NCBI GenBank assembly: GCA_013396525.1
Contig: VWYX01000014.1
Location: 310,001-374,000, forward strand
Direction: 5' to 3'
Length of the DNA: 64,000 nucleotides
Origin: Chaetorhynchus papuensis
Taxonomy: Eukaryota; Chordata; Aves; Passeriformes; Rhipiduridae
The notes under the pieces were generated by a model. It was not told the DNA's origin. It made no database searches and saw only the letters and a program-made list of their open reading frames with translations. This document shows, piece after piece, positions 1 to 14,900 of this stretch; the first letter of the stretch is position 1, and every line of letters begins with the position of its first letter. The translations under genes and the position numbers were made by a program.

Positions 1-3000
1 TGATGAACCTGTGTCTGTCTTCAGCTAGAACTTGTTGGACAGATGTGTTTATCTTTTAGTGTGTTGTGTGTGCTCGTGATAAAATGGAGAGCAGAAAGGT
101 GCCTGTTTTTGGAAATATCCTTAAGATTCTTTTCTTCTTACAGCTCTTCAATTTTCTTGATTTGTATTTGCTGTCTGTATTTTTCCTCACTGCAGCACCG
201 TCCAAAACTGTCACTATTCAGTGTGCAGGGTAGACTGAGCAGACAGATGTAAAATTTTGGGCAGGAGGTGATGAGCACAATTGACCTTCAGCTCACCAGA
301 CATTTTTATAGCACTTTACTCTTTCATATGGTTTTGGAAATGCCTTTGGAGACTATTTTCAAGTTGAAATGGCAGAATAAGAAAACACAGGAAACAAAGT
401 TAATTCTGAATATTATATGTCTTTTGAAGTTTTATGGCCTATTTGGAACAGAAGCTGCTCTGTGCCAGAAGCTCTATACCTCAGCATATTGGCTATTATC
501 TGAACTTACCACTGCCTGCAGATGCATAAAACATGGTGAGCTGTAAAGCAGCCCAGTTGATATTCATGAATCAGTAATGATATGTGTATGAAGAGGATAC
601 TTCTTGAAAATTATTATTTTGAAATGCAATATTGAGTGTGAACTTGGCACATCCAAGGTAGCCTAAAGGGGGTAACCTGACATATCCCACTGTTGGGGAA
701 ACACTGATTAGTTTAAACTTTGAACATGCTTGGTATGTGAAAACATTTCCTCCTTTTTCATTACTCTCCTCTTCCTCCTAGTGACATTTCAAACCATTAC
801 CTTAAATGCACCCAGAAAAAACCTGTAAACTAAAAGTAAGGAGTTTGTATAGAAGTATTGAAGTAGTTACCTAGAAATATCTAGGCTTTGGTATGAAAGG
901 ATTAGTTGATGCAGAAATAAAAATCAACAATCTTGGAAATATTTAATAACAAGTGTGGTTAAAAATCCTTTATAATCCTTTTTAGTTGATCAAACAGAGA
1001 AGTTTGCATTGATCAACATAACACTTTTCCCCCTTGTCCTTCTCTCAAAAGAAAAAGTATTATGGGGCTGCACTTAGGAGGTTTGAAATAAGTCATACTT
1101 GTGCTTTAAGTAGGAAATTAATTGCATTTTCAAGCCAGGCTATAAATCTTGAAACCTCAATATAAAAGCATTTATGGTGTATCCATGGGGCAGAACAGAT
1201 GTTGCCTTATGAAGCATGTATTGAATATCTGAGGCAGTGGCAGTATCACTCTGGAAAATGCTGCATAGCCTGAGGAGTTAATAACTATCATCAATGCAAA
1301 GCTGAAACCCTTTGCAAAGAGGTTTTTTAGCTTTTACCTAATTTTCAGCACGGTTTCTAGCACAATATGAGAATGCAAAGCGTAAACTGCCCAAGTCCAG
1401 CTCACTGATACGTATTTCAGGGTAATTCAGTTGTTTGGCTACACAAAAGGCTACAGCCATTAGTGACTTTTCTCTCCTCTGGGTGACATCTGACAGGCTT
1501 GGGCAGCATTTGTAGTTAACACAGTTTCTGCAGCTGACTGCAAAACAAAACTAGAAAGGATGTCTGTGCTAGTCAGTGCAACACATTTAAACCATGTTGT
1601 GTTCCCTCAGCTCCACTACATTTGACCAAATTCATTTGGGATGCTCGTTTGTCAAGATCTATCCTGACTGTGTGCCTATAAAATAGGAAGAAATAAAGAT
1701 CATTGTTTTCTTTGGCCAGAAAAAGAATCTCTTTAGAATGTTTATCCCTTATGTCCTTGCACTCCATGTGTTAAGATCTGCAAAAATAATTGTTGCATTT
1801 TGCTTAATTATACTGAGATACTTTTGTAGGCTCACCTCAATACATTTACTTCAACATTTTCAGTATTTCCAATTTGCATAAACCACCTATTCAGATCAAT
1901 TCAATAGAAACTCCTGCTGATCAGTTCAATACAATCAGCATTTCCTTACTCGTGAGAGAACCACCTTTTTTTTAATTTGGAATTGAATATTTGTTTGTGT
2001 GTATATGTATTTTTCCCCAGCTGCTGCTTTGCTACAAAATCCCTTGATTGATGACAGTCTCATAATGGCTCTGTTTTTACTACATAAACCAGAAAATGCT
2101 GTTTACTTTCATCTTTGACGACTCTTATTGAAATAAACATATATAGACACTGCAGGAGACAAGGGAAAATGGTGTTCTACAAACAGCAGTGACCCCAATA
2201 ATTGCCCTAGAAGCTGACAGGCAGACACAGCTGTGGCAGGCACAGTATGCAGGAAGCAGAATATGCTCTTGAATGTAATAATAACATGTACTGCTAACAT
2301 ATTTTGAGATCTTGTTCAGAGATCCAGTCTCTAACTTTTCACTGGCTCCCATGCAGACTAGAACAGTGCTGTAAAAACCAGCATAGATGCACTAATCTTC
2401 CACATTTTCCTTGTAGAAAAGATCCTGTTCCACCTTGAATATTTGGGGAGTTCAATCATAACAGAATGTGAGCATAGTCCTTACTTAAAACAGACAATGA
2501 AAGATAGTATGTCTCTATAGTTGCCATTGTCAGTAGTTAATTTTTTTCACACTTTTACTTCTCATTTCCTTTGATAAATCAGGAGGAAATGCACTCAAGT
2601 AACCCCCCGATGTTAATAATTGCAATACCAGTGACAAATTTTATATTTGGAAAAAATTGCTGCAAGAAGAAAATGGTAATTACTGCAGACAATCCAGAAA
2701 TGCTTGTACTTGATGGGCACTCTGATTTGAGATAACTAATTTGCTAACCACATACAATACGGCTACAGCAACTTTCTAAAATTGTTTTGTCATTGTAATT
2801 ACACCTTGTGCCAGCAGTTCTAAGCAAAACTTGCTATTAGCTTAATTGGGGAAAGAAATGAAGTGAAAGAATATCTGATCTAGTGGTCCAAAAGCTACAG
2901 CAGGGGCACAGCAAACCCAAGAAATAGGTCCCTGGGGAACAGAGAGATGAAGTCCTGATCCTGGAGCACTAAAGATAAACACTGCCAATCACTCCAAAGG

Positions 3001-6000
3001 TGCTTCAGGAATGGGTGTACTCCATACGTTTGCTGGCTTTTGAAATGGGCCGTGGAGTGAATTCAGCTATACATTACTGAAGCTTTTACCAAGCAGGTGT
3101 CCTTGCACTGGCTTGGCTGGGAGCTGTGAAGTGCATTTGCTTGCTTCTCTAGCAGAAGAGAATAACTGAGGCCCTGAGGTGCTGAATGAGCAGCCCATGA
3201 AACACAGCAGGACAGAGCCATGGGCTGATCACCGTGGCTGTAGAGCACACACTGGCAAGCTTCCCTCACAAACCTGCAAGTTAGAGCTGGAGTTCTCTGT
3301 CAGAGAACAGCAGCACTGATGATAATCTACTCCTTTCCATCCTGAATTCCTTCTGAAGAAAAGGCCAATACCTGAATTTGGTGACATTATACCTGACAGG
3401 GAGGCTGCTATCATGCAGAATGTGACTGGGCCATACTAGATTTAAAGAGCACAAGAAAAGGGGGAAAACCATCTTTTTCTGATGTAAAAAATGGACAGTG
3501 AGCAGAACCACATGATTTTACAGCACTGCCTTCTGTGTGAAATACTTCTGTCAGAGACTTCAGCAGCAGCATCGTTTAAAGTAGCCCTGGTTACAGTGCT
3601 GAAGTCCCCTCTCATGACCAATGCTGTCTTCTCAGCAAGGCTCATTTGGCTTGCTTTAGGCAAAAATAATTCCTCTCCTTTATCTAGCGATATTTATAAA
3701 TGGGGGTGGGGGCAAAAGAGACTCTGCTTTATTTTAATACAATAACCTCTGGTGGTTTTATTTAATTATTTTGCTGCTTATTCTTTGGTGTCTAGGGTAA
3801 AGCTGATTCTCTTGGCTTCCCATCTGCCTGCTTATCTACTCTTACTTTAAGAAATTTAATGGGAGGTATCTTTGAAGCTCTGTGATCTGAGAGTCAGCAA
3901 CTCAAATTCAAAATATCTGCTTCATCTTGAAAGTCATTAATTTCTTCTAGAACGCTGTCATGATTTTTAGGCTGATGAAGGGTGTTCTATTGTCCTGGTA
4001 AATACTGTTTTTTCTATAGAGGGGAGAAAGTAGTGATTTTTTTTTTCCAATTTTACTGATTTTGCTATTAATTTACATTGTTAATCAATTTTATTAGAGA
4101 ACTACAGAATAAAAGGTGAATGTTCACACACGATGAGACCTTCATCTCACTGGGCAATGTTCAGATCCATTTGCAGTTCTTGTTCCAGGAATTTATCATC
4201 AGTTATCAAAATATGAAGTATGCAAAAGTTTATATATGCCTGAGGGAAATGCTTTAATCATGAACACATGGATTTAAGCTTAGCCTGCTGATATCAGTAA
4301 GCAGGTTAAAATTAATGATGTAATCTGGCCTCAGGCAATCTGCATTTTAAATAGCTTGCTGAAACAAAATTTCAAAGGTCAAAGGTGTAATGCAGCTTCA
4401 CTCACGATTTGTCATCACCGTGCTACTGGAGTGAGGTTTAAAATGCTCATTTACAGTCATTATTCAGTGTGTTTCATGAGTTAGCCACCAGTGTGTTTAC
4501 CATTTGGGGTTGTGTAGCACAATGATAATTCCAGACAGTTTTGGGGACAGCTGTCGTTACCGGTGGCTCTCAGAAACTCATGTCTCCTATTTGATTTGGA
4601 GGTAATAGCAAGGACCATTTCTAATAAAAGACTTTTCCTTTCCAAAATTTTAGCCATTGTGACTTTAAGGGACTTAAATCCTTAAAAGAACTTATTTTTA
4701 ACTGGGAAAATAACATTTCTTCTTCTTGCCCTTTATTTTGAAAGCTGATGTCAAAATGATGCTGTAAGTAAGATTTTTGTGTCAAAACATGGCCGAATCT
4801 TTGGATGAAGTTGCAGGGATTTTTATCAAGAGCAGCCCTTGGAAAGTCAAAAGCAGTTAACTCAGAAGAGTGGTTTTACCTGATACTTAAGGATTATAGG
4901 ACTTGGTTCTTTCTGGGCCAAATTGATAGCCTTGCCTCCTATTGATGTGTGTCTTTGCTGAAGCAAAAGCAGATGTATAAACAGCTGTGAAAATACTGAA
5001 GTACTTATAGCCTTATTCCATTAGTGATTAAGGGTATAAAAGAGAAACCTTAGTTTGTATTGATTTTTTTTAAAGGAAAACTTGAGTATATTTGCTCTTT
5101 TAATAAACCTTAAAATACTGTAATGCATATAAAAAGCTTCATCTCCAGCTTAGCCATGAGGGGTTCTGGGTGCTCAGAGATTAGGGCTGACCAATGTTAA
5201 AGGCATATTATTAAATCAGTGGCTTGTACTTTTTCTTATGCTTTTATTAAAATAGACTATTATATACTGCTGAGTGCTAATACCTGTTTCAAATATTTTA
5301 TTGATCTGATTTCATTATTGATATGCTAGGATGGGAATTTTTTGATGCCGTGTGACTCAGGAAAATAAAGATCAACTGGAGATCAAAACTTAAAATAGCT
5401 TAGATTTACAATGGTGCAGAGTTTGTTCCATCTTGAAATTTTCATGGTTTGTAGTGTCATTGTTTGGTTGGGGTTTTTTTATTTTTACTAATTGCTGAAG
5501 GGAGTAGTACATGCTTGGTTTGTTTGGCTTTTTTCTAAACGTTTTCAAACTATTTTTAAGATTAAGTTGAATTAAGTAGCATCTATTAAGAAGGATATTC
5601 ATAGCTTTTTAAAGCATTTCTTAGGTTTTTTAAGCAGCTGTAGCTATAAAAGCATCTATAGCTCTTGAAAGTCCTGGGAATCTGTTTTGAAGTAAAACTG
5701 TTCTCTGCATAGCCATGAAAGCTCTGGAATTTGAAAAATATTTATAAAAGTCTCATTTAATCTCTGAATGATAAATCTATTTCAAATTGTACTTCTGCTG
5801 CTATAAAGATGATGAATTCTTCTTTGCTTTATTATGCATATTTATAAGCCTTGTTTAAAGAAGAAATCATAAATCAGGGATAAAGCTCCCTTTAGAATAA
5901 CAAGACAAGTGGATTAAATATTCCACAGATGTTCAGTATATTAATATCTCTTCAACATCAGTTTCCCTATAAAATAAAAATATGACCACTACTGATATTC

Positions 6001-7899
6001 TTTTCAATTTCATTGTGTACCTGGGTGCTATATGTTATCCAGATTGCATGTTCACACACTGTGAATATACAGAGCAGTGGCATAAAAGCCAAAGATCAGG
6101 AAGTACAAAGTGTACCTACACCAGTAAACTTATAATGGTGTATAATCAGTCCCATCAAATTGGTGATTAAATGACTATTGGTCTAGGATACAGCATCCCA
6201 ACCAATAGCGAACTTCTTTTTTAATGTTCATTATAGAAAGAAGTAGTTTCAAAAAGCTATTTAATGTTCTGTTTAAGAAGAATGACACAATCGCATCTTG
6301 AAAACAAGGGGGTTAAATAGATGTTAAGTTGATTAAACTCAATCAACATATGAAACATGGTAAGTTAAATGCGTGGTATTTCAACTTGCAGATGTGGAAG
6401 TCTTGCCTTAATTATCTGACAAGGAATGCAAGGTATTCATTGCTTTTTTTTTTTGATGACCATTAAAAGATAGACACACACATATTAATAATTGCAAAGA
6501 GTACACAAAAGTATGGTTGATTCAGCTTTGAGTTTTGCTTGTTTGCTTTGGTGGGAGCCACAGAATTAAGACATAAATCTCAGGCAGATATTCTTTAACA
6601 TGAATATCTCTTTTAGTCTCTGTAGAGATAAAAGAAGTACTTTTTTAGCAATGCTAAAGAGGGAAATTTTCTCTGCAGTGCCAGTGACATTTCTACTAAA
6701 GGCCTTGGCTTAATGCGAAGTTTATGTCTACTCAATATCTCTTCCTTAGACATAGTAAACAAAGGTGCAAATTGAATATTCTGTATAAGCAGTTTTGTTA
6801 AACATTGGAAGCTGTGGTATAGCAGAATGAAGGAAACATTTACTGAAATTATCCCATTTTTACAGTGGCTTTTCAGTAGTTGTGTTTTCAAGTCTGTCAG
6901 ACTTTTCCTGGTATTTTCCAAGTAGCCTTCGTCTGGGTATAACACATTATGCAAAGCCTAGCATTTTGTGTGAATACCTCCATAATAATAATTTTCAGCA
7001 TATTGGTCTAGCTCTTCCTGTATTGATGCCAGTGGTAAGAGTTCCTTTAATTTAACTAAGAAAAGAATATGCCCATTCAGAAAACAACCATGTGCTGGCT
7101 TTTTAAAGGTTTGATGCACAATTTTATTTTAAAAAAAGTTGAAAATTATTTCCACAACCAATAATAAATTGACACAATTCTCATATTTTTATGGCATTAA
7201 GAATTGAATGCCCAGAACAGCTGGGCCAATTCTTTTCATTTTAGCTAATATCCCACTTTCCCTTTTATTTTGGAGTATGAATTGGCAGTGGTGGTGTGGT
7301 GGGTGTTTGGATACTGTTATTAAATCATTATCTGTTATGTTGGTCCCAGGTTATACATTTTCATCTGGGCTTTTGATTGAGCCTTTTATAAGTATTTTTA
7401 AATGGTGATCAAAGCTACTACTAGCATTGGCTAGCCATGTTTACAAACTGTAAAGAAGCTGTGGAAATGTTTGCCAAACAAATATGGCCAAGTGTGCACC
7501 TGCCAGCTCAGGAGAAGTGGAATACAACATGCTTTTTCCCTACATGACAGAGCTGGGTGAGGAGTTAAATCTCTGAAATTCCACACTGGGTACTAACCCT
7601 GAGCAAAGTAACCTCTTAGCTACTGCTCAAAATAGATTGTTCAAAACTTGGCCAAGGTGGTGATGGGTCCTCCCCTCCCAGCCTGGAGATCTGCCAAGAA
7701 AATGTCTGTTTTGCTTTAAGCCTGTTGATAACTTCTAGTGAAAACATAAAATGTTTACCTTTTCCTTTTAAAAACTTAATTGCTGGTTGAGAAAATATAG
7801 CTATTTTTATCTGCTTGTGGTATTTGCTGATGTTGTCAGCTTTCATGAACAGTCTTCTAGAATTAGAACAGATTTGATAAAACCTTTAAATGGAATATA

Positions 7900-7924
7900 A
7901 ATTAGATTCCATTGGAATCTAATT
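7900..7924. repeat. Near-perfect inverted repeat, 12-bp arms with 1-base loop
   Basis: The left arm AATTAGATTCCA (7900-7911) and right arm TGGAATCTAATT (7913-7924) are exact reverse complements around a single T. Function is unknown. It could be a chance palindrome, a cruciform-prone site or a dimeric factor-binding site. Confidence 0.8.
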
Positions 7925-8610
7925 GCTCAGAATAGGAAACAAAATGGTGAAATCCTTTGCTTTTGATCTGGCTGAATGTCTGTGTAAAAACAGACATAGT
8001 ACTCTGTTGAAGATGCACACACATGCAAACACATGTACACTGTTTATTAGAATCTATACATGCATACATAGTCTGGATGTGTTTGTTTATTTAGGTGTGT
8101 ATATACACTCACTCTTTTTGCCAGTATCCTTACACTTCAATGTGCCATTATAATTTTATTTGTATTGACGAGCACAGATATGAGTAGCTTATATGCAAAT
8201 TAGCTTTGGCTTTTAGAAGTTTATTGAATTTATTCAAATAGTACTGTGTAAAAATATTTCCAGTGCATGATAAGAAATCATTACTCTTATCTCCCCACAA
8301 CACAGGCACTGCTGGACTTTTGATTGATGAGAAAATTTAATCCTTACTAAAATCCTTATCAGAAGCCATACTGAGTGCGTGGTATAATTGTGTGTGGGAT
8401 TAACATTTGTTGTGTAATATATATTGTTACATAGATAAAATTCAAGTTTCTCTGTGTGAATCCCCTAGCTGTGTGTTTGAGTCAATGAGTCAATGCAGGT
8501 CTCTGTTATGCATGGAGAATATTTGAAGAGTACTGGCAGGGGAGTAAGCACAAACACCAAATTACACCACTTCATCTTTATGTTACTCCATAAAATCGGA
8601 TTTCGTGTTA

Positions 8611-8920
8611 TGCGGTGGTTGCTGTGAATGTCTCCCAGTGGCCTCCTCCTCTTCCCCTCAGTTACTTATCCCCTTTGGCCTCTCTGTGTTGTAAAACTGC
8701 CCATGCACAGGCCTCAGAATTTTCTGGGAGTTGTAAACTTGATACATGCAGTGTGCAGATGGAGCTGCAGCAGCTCCCTGCCAGGTCCTGCAGAGACCCG
8801 GGCAGGTTCCTGCTGCTGTGGGCAGGGACAGGACCTGGACCACCCTGGCCTGACCCCCTACCTGGGAAACTGCCTCAACTTCATCTGCAGTCTGTGCACT
8901 GCAAAAGAACAACAGAAATG
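8611..8920. other. GC-richer patch, no gene recognised
   Basis: This stretch is richer in G and C than the surrounding AT-rich DNA, with repeated CTGC and CAGG motifs. Overlapping open frames occur on both strands (up to 133 codons on plus), but none has a recognisable motif. It may be an old, unrecognised repeat. Confidence 0.35.
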
Positions 8921-11900
8921 ACAGCTCTCTGTATACTCTGCAGCAGAGGGTTCAGCAGAAACACTTGTCTTGTTAGTAGGGGTCATAACAAAGCTTCCTC
9001 TGAAAAGGAGGGTTAAGAGGAGCATGAGCCATAAGCACTAAGACCAAAGCTTAATTCATTACATTGAGATTACTTCATAAACTGGAGAAAAGACAGAAAC
9101 CCCCCCACTAGATTAAGCCCTTGCATACTATTCTTGTTCAACATTAAGTTCTTCACTGTCCCTTTATAATGCATTATTAAAAACCTTTCATCTTTAGAGA
9201 TTTCTAGAGTTTCTTAAGAAATTTGGAAACAATATCTGAAAATTCTTGTGGAATATCAACTGTCTTACAAGGTCATCTCATCGGATTCTGAAGAATCTTA
9301 CAGACCTTTGAATTCTTCATACCTGTTTCTGGAGTTCTTTTTTATTTTCTATACTCACTCAGTAAGCATTTATCATGTGTCAGAACTTGACTGTTTCCCT
9401 GCTTGGCTTTGTGACTGAATTCAGCACCACAAACAAGCCACTCTAATTCCATGTTTGTATTGCTCCTGATTTCTGTTTAGATTTTGTCCTTTGCAGCTCA
9501 AGTGACATACTGCAGTTATCACCTGATCCTAAAACTCTTGTTAATCCACTTAGCCTGAGCAGAGCAGGCTTAAACTCTGTTCTGGGCAAGGCTTGTCAGA
9601 AGGGGAATTTTGCCAAAATATTCCAAGCTGTACTTCAGAAACAGCGTTTGAAGGCATGCCCTTGCACACTGGCAACTGCAAAGCTTTGTTCAGTCTGTCG
9701 TACCTGTGACTGCTTATTCAGGCACTGTGATTCTCCCTGTGCCTGGATGAAAAATGGCAAATGAGAAGTGCTTCAGGAAGCATCTTGGTGCCTGCATCCT
9801 GGCCACAAAGCCTCACCTGAGGGCTCTCTTCCTTTTTTGTCTTCCACTGACAAAGCTCCTCACTAAAAGTTGTTTTCTGAGCTTCACAAATAACATCAAA
9901 ATCAGAGAGTGTCTATTAAAACAGTTCTTTCACTCACTTCTCATGCCTTATAATTACTTTCTCCCTTGTTATGTCTTTTTTTCTATTTTAGTATTGTACA
10001 TGTTTCGTAAGAGAAACAGGTCTAAAGAACTGTGTTAAACAGGTACCCTAAACTTAAATATTTAGAAGTAGATCTGCCTCTACCACAAATTCTGACTTTT
10101 TATTTCTCAGCTGAAAACAATATTTTTCAGTAGAAAAATAACTGAATGCTTCAGCACAGATAACTCATTCTACCTATGGTGGTAGACAGTCACTGGATTA
10201 CTGCCTTAGGTTAAAGATCTCCTAATCTTGCTGAAGAACAGAGGCTGTAGATTATGAAACCCTTTCTTTTCTCTTCACAAAGCTGTTTCTTCCTTATTTC
10301 AAGCTAAATCAAAACAGCTGCGTATCTCAAATTATGCATTGAGAGAGAATTTTGACATGATGCTCTTCAAAACACAATTTTAATCTTTCTCATACAATTT
10401 TCTGTCAAAAAAGATTGATGGTGCTTTGTTTCTCCTCTTTTCACTATAATTTTGACAGTGAAATATCAGAGTATATTAAGGAGTCCATTAGACATCTGAT
10501 TTGAAGGTACATAATTCTTATTCAGACTATGACCAGGGAAGATGTAGCCTATCAATTTCACGTTCAATATTTCATGAAACAAATCCAAAATGCAATGTGA
10601 CAGATACATCTAAAAGAAAAAAAAAAACAAAAGAAACTCCAATATGCTGCCATGATACATTTCTCTAAACAAGGGTCCTTAAGTCTGTCTGTTATTACAA
10701 TGCAGTTTGTAAGGCACTGACAGGTGAATTTAGACCTTTCTGAAGTGATATTTGTAAAGCCTTTCTTATTTGGAGCTATGCTGATGAGCTCTGGAGCAGA
10801 GGTAACGCTCCACAGCAGGGCTGCCTGCCTGAAGTGTGTGGTACTAAGTGGGTGTTTAAGAGCCACCACTGCAGCAGATCCTCAGCATTTATTAATATCA
10901 AAAATTATATTGATAAATCAAGTGGAAAATTACTTGACCAGCAGTTGTTAATGCATTATTTCCCCTTCTTCTTTTTTCTAATGCAGTGTTTGAATTCACC
11001 AAGACAATTTGTACAAGCTCCTCTGCTGATGCTGTGTATTCTTCACATTTTTCTCTTTACCTGAATATGAGTGTATCATATTCAGCAAAATTTTCTGTTT
11101 ACTGCTACAGCTAGTAACCTCAGAGATCTACAAAGGCTTGTTTTCCTAGTGCCTGTTCTGTCACTACTTCAAAACCCCAAGGATGTTTTTTGCTGCAGAG
11201 ATGACAACAAAATCCTTGGCATGGTAAAAGATGTAGGATGCCTATTTTTATGAACGGTCTTGACCTGTCTCTGAATCTTAGTATCTGCTAATCCAAATAA
11301 TTAACACATGTGTTTGTCATGATCTGTGAAAATTGTCTAGATTTCAAGAGCATTCTTGTTCAAACCTGCCAAAAAACCGTATGTTGTGAAGAGTTTTCTC
11401 AAAATTGAAATTTCATGTTAATAAGGGAAAGGGTTTCATCCTGTGTGTTTCCTCTCAAAAAAAAGGAAAGTCTTGTTTGCACTGCTTTCCAGGTTAACGA
11501 ATAAGATTTGTTAATTTAGAGACAAACAGCAGCTCATAGCTACAGTAGGGACTGGGATTGCCCTAAACCCCTTTTATTGGCTTTATATGGCTGGCACTGG
11601 AGTCCCGAGAAAACTTCCAACTGGGTGGCTCGTGGTGACTGCAGTCTGCAGCTACCTGCTGTGAAAATGAGCTGGGAGTGTGCTTTAAGCAGCTGCACCA
11701 CAGTTACCAAGAAGTGCAGAAATGAGATAGGAGGTGCTTTTCACTCTTTGAAAGATGCACAAAGGACATCTCCAACTCTTGAAATCCTGCAAATGTTTCT
11801 TAGGCAGAAGAGTTGCACAGCAGTAGAAAAAGTCAGTCTTAATTCAGTACACATCTTTAAAGTCAGATGTGTGCTTCTAAACTATAATTTTATGTCCAGT

Positions 11901-14900
11901 TATTAAATGCAATAACAATCTAATGATAAAGCAAAAGCTCTGTTAAAATCCTACGTGAATTTGCAAAATTAAACCTTGTGGTTTCTTTTCCTTCGATTGT
12001 GAGATTCAGACATTCTTCCCATAAACCTTGTAAATTCCATAAAGTTACTTTTAATTATTGAAGTTTGCAGCCTTTTTCTACCAGATTTGCAGTCTTGATT
12101 TTTTTCAATATGATAAGGGAGTGGCTTGCATTAAAGAAAAATTTAAAGTCTGTAATGGCACCAAGTAAAGAAAAAAAATCAACGAAATTGTTATAGCCTA
12201 ACAGCATTTTAGCTTTTCTTCAAACTGTTCAGCATTTCTGAGCTAGAGGCTTTTCTTAATTTAAAAATGATATAGACTAATAAAATGTCTTTCCCACATA
12301 TTATTGTAATTATATAAATTGTGCTCATGGAAATATTAAATGGAAAAAAAAAATCATTTTCCTCAAAAAGTACTTATCCAGAGGCATAACTGGTATTTCA
12401 AATATGAGTTGTCTGATGTGGTACAGTGAAACAATGTTGGAGAACGTACATTTTGAACAGGATTTATGAAAGACTGACAAAAAGTTTTGTAAGAGATATA
12501 TGAAACTCAATAAATGATTCTTCCCTGTGAGCCCAGTATAATCTGTACTGGCATCCTATTATTATTCAGAATTGCTTGCAGTAATACCTCTGGCAAATGG
12601 ATTTTCTGATGCAGCTGCAGCCTGTGTTATGTGGATAAATGGCATTTTGTTTTGTTTGCAAACCTCCGGGTCATTTAAGATGGTCCCTGAAATTTTAACA
12701 GGCAGTTGAGCAGTGGTAATAGAATAATATTTACCAATTCAGCAAGTAAACATTGTCTCTCATTACATTTGATCTGTTTCTCTGTCCCAGCTCAATATTC
12801 ACTGACAGTGTGACTGGAAAGCAAAGAGCCTGTGATCCTGGCAGACAGAATTCTCTGTGCCCCCTGAGCCTTGCTTCAAAATCACTGTTTGGTTTGCACT
12901 TGAAGCATCTGTCCAACAGTGATGATTATTGCATTTGTTATTTCTCACGTAACAGACACAAATCTTTCTTACTCCTTTTTAGAAATATAATCTTTGTTTT
13001 GTTTTGTCTGGAAAACGTTCTTGAAAATTTTCAATAGCTTGCCAAAAATGGCTGAAATGTTCACCTTATATAAACTATGTTCAATGTGGAAGAGATGAAT
13101 TTCAAGAGACTGTAAGCTGACATTAATCAAAATGTCAGTTACACCAGATAATATGATATTAGCAATTCTTGGGCTCACAGGAAGATTTATCTGAGTACAA
13201 AGAGCTAAGTTCATTGAAACACCCTCTGCCCATTTCATTACTAATTCTGTCTTATATTTTTCTTACAGTTCTGCCTATGCTGTCTGGAGCAGAGTATTTT
13301 TGTCTTTGCTAGATGCATAATTGTTTTTTCTTTCTGTTTTTACCTTTACCCAAATTCCCAGTACGTGCATTTAATGTAGTGCTTAGGAAACTGAGAAACT
13401 GCACATGCTGTCCTTGTAGAAAGAGAAACCAGCTGAAAAGAAGATAGGAGGATTCCTCTTTCTGTGTCTTAAAAGCAAGAACTCTGTGGGGTTTTTTTAC
13501 GTACCATAATTTCAACAGAGTTTTCTGTTTACTCCTATAGAATTTAGCACATTTGCAATTCATCTTATTTTGCTGACTGCATCCTAATTTTGCCTCACTG
13601 GCTGACAGTGAAAGTCTCCCTGCAGTCTTTAGCACTGAAACAGGTTCGTGTTTGGCATGTGTGAGACAGCAGCACCCTGTTGGTTCCCTCTGTGTTTCTA
13701 CCAAATTCCAACTGATGCCATTTTACTCTGTCAAGGTCGATAGCAAGAGATAATCACAGATTTCTCTGAGATTTAGTTTCTATTCTTTTCACTTAGAAAT
13801 AGGGTGTTACATGGAAGACTATGGGGTTTTGAGAAAATTTCCAATAGACAAATCTTCTGTTCCAGCTAGATTGTGCTGCTACTCTGCTAATGTTGCTCTG
13901 TTAATAAAATGCAGAAAAAAAATCACTATTTAATGAAAGAATTTTTCCTTCTTCACTTTGCACTGTGAGCTTTTTTAAAGTAATATGTTGGCAATAAAAT
14001 GTGTTCATGCATTCTTATCACACAATGCATATTACATAGGCTGGCATTCATATCAGTACCTTCATGTAGTACAGCAGCACAGAAAGAAACTGTTGAAGGA
14101 GAGGTAATCAAAAACCAGGCTACTGTTCTTGTTACTGATTCATGATAATGCAGTATAGTAAACAGAAAGTTACATTAAATATTTATAGTATTTAAAAATT
14201 ATTAGCAACTCCTAACTAGTTTTGATGGAAACATTTAGCCCTCCATCTACTTGGGCTGTAATGAAATTCTATGACGCTGCCCTACAAGCTGTGAGGTAAT
14301 GTGGAAATACCCAAAGCAAGCTTAATTTCCAGAAGTAGCCTAACTGCAGCAGGATAGCAATTCAGCACAGGCCGTTTCTCCACCAAAGGAGTCCTTCCAA
14401 CATGAATCTAAGCTGTGAGCTATGAAGATTGCCCATACAGTAAATTAAATTTATTTAATCTGTTATACATCTTAGAACAGTTCTGCTCTTTTCTCTTTTT
14501 ACTCTAGATATAGGAATATTTTACATGGTGGGTCTCCCTGCAAAGCTAAAAGGAGAGAGAGGAATTTTCTGAGTAGTTCTGTTTGTTCCCCAGGATGTAT
14601 AACTTCGATGTACCATGTCACAGAAATGCTCAGTTGCCTCTGTTTGGTGGGAGTTGCTGAGCTGGGCCATGAGTTTTATGCCAAGTTTCATGTGTAAGAG
14701 CAACGGAGAATCATCCATCATGTACCCATGGTGCACTTTTCTGTACCACTGCCATTAAACTCGCTCAGTAGTTTTCCAAAGGCAACCGGATACAGATTTT
14801 AGTACAAGTTATTAGATCTCTTTCAGATAGAAGGCCAGAAAAAGAAGCTGCTGAAGCTGCAGCAGAGGAATTACAGCTTACTTAGGAAAAAAACAGGTTT

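Noticed and set aside
6613..6954. 113-codon minus-strand open frame
   Set aside because: Composition is dominated by Leu, Lys, Ser and Phe as in chance frames of AT-rich DNA, and no motif is recognised.
8615..9016. 133-codon plus-strand open frame
   Set aside because: Competing open frames exist on both strands of the same GC-rich patch, and the translation shows no known motif.
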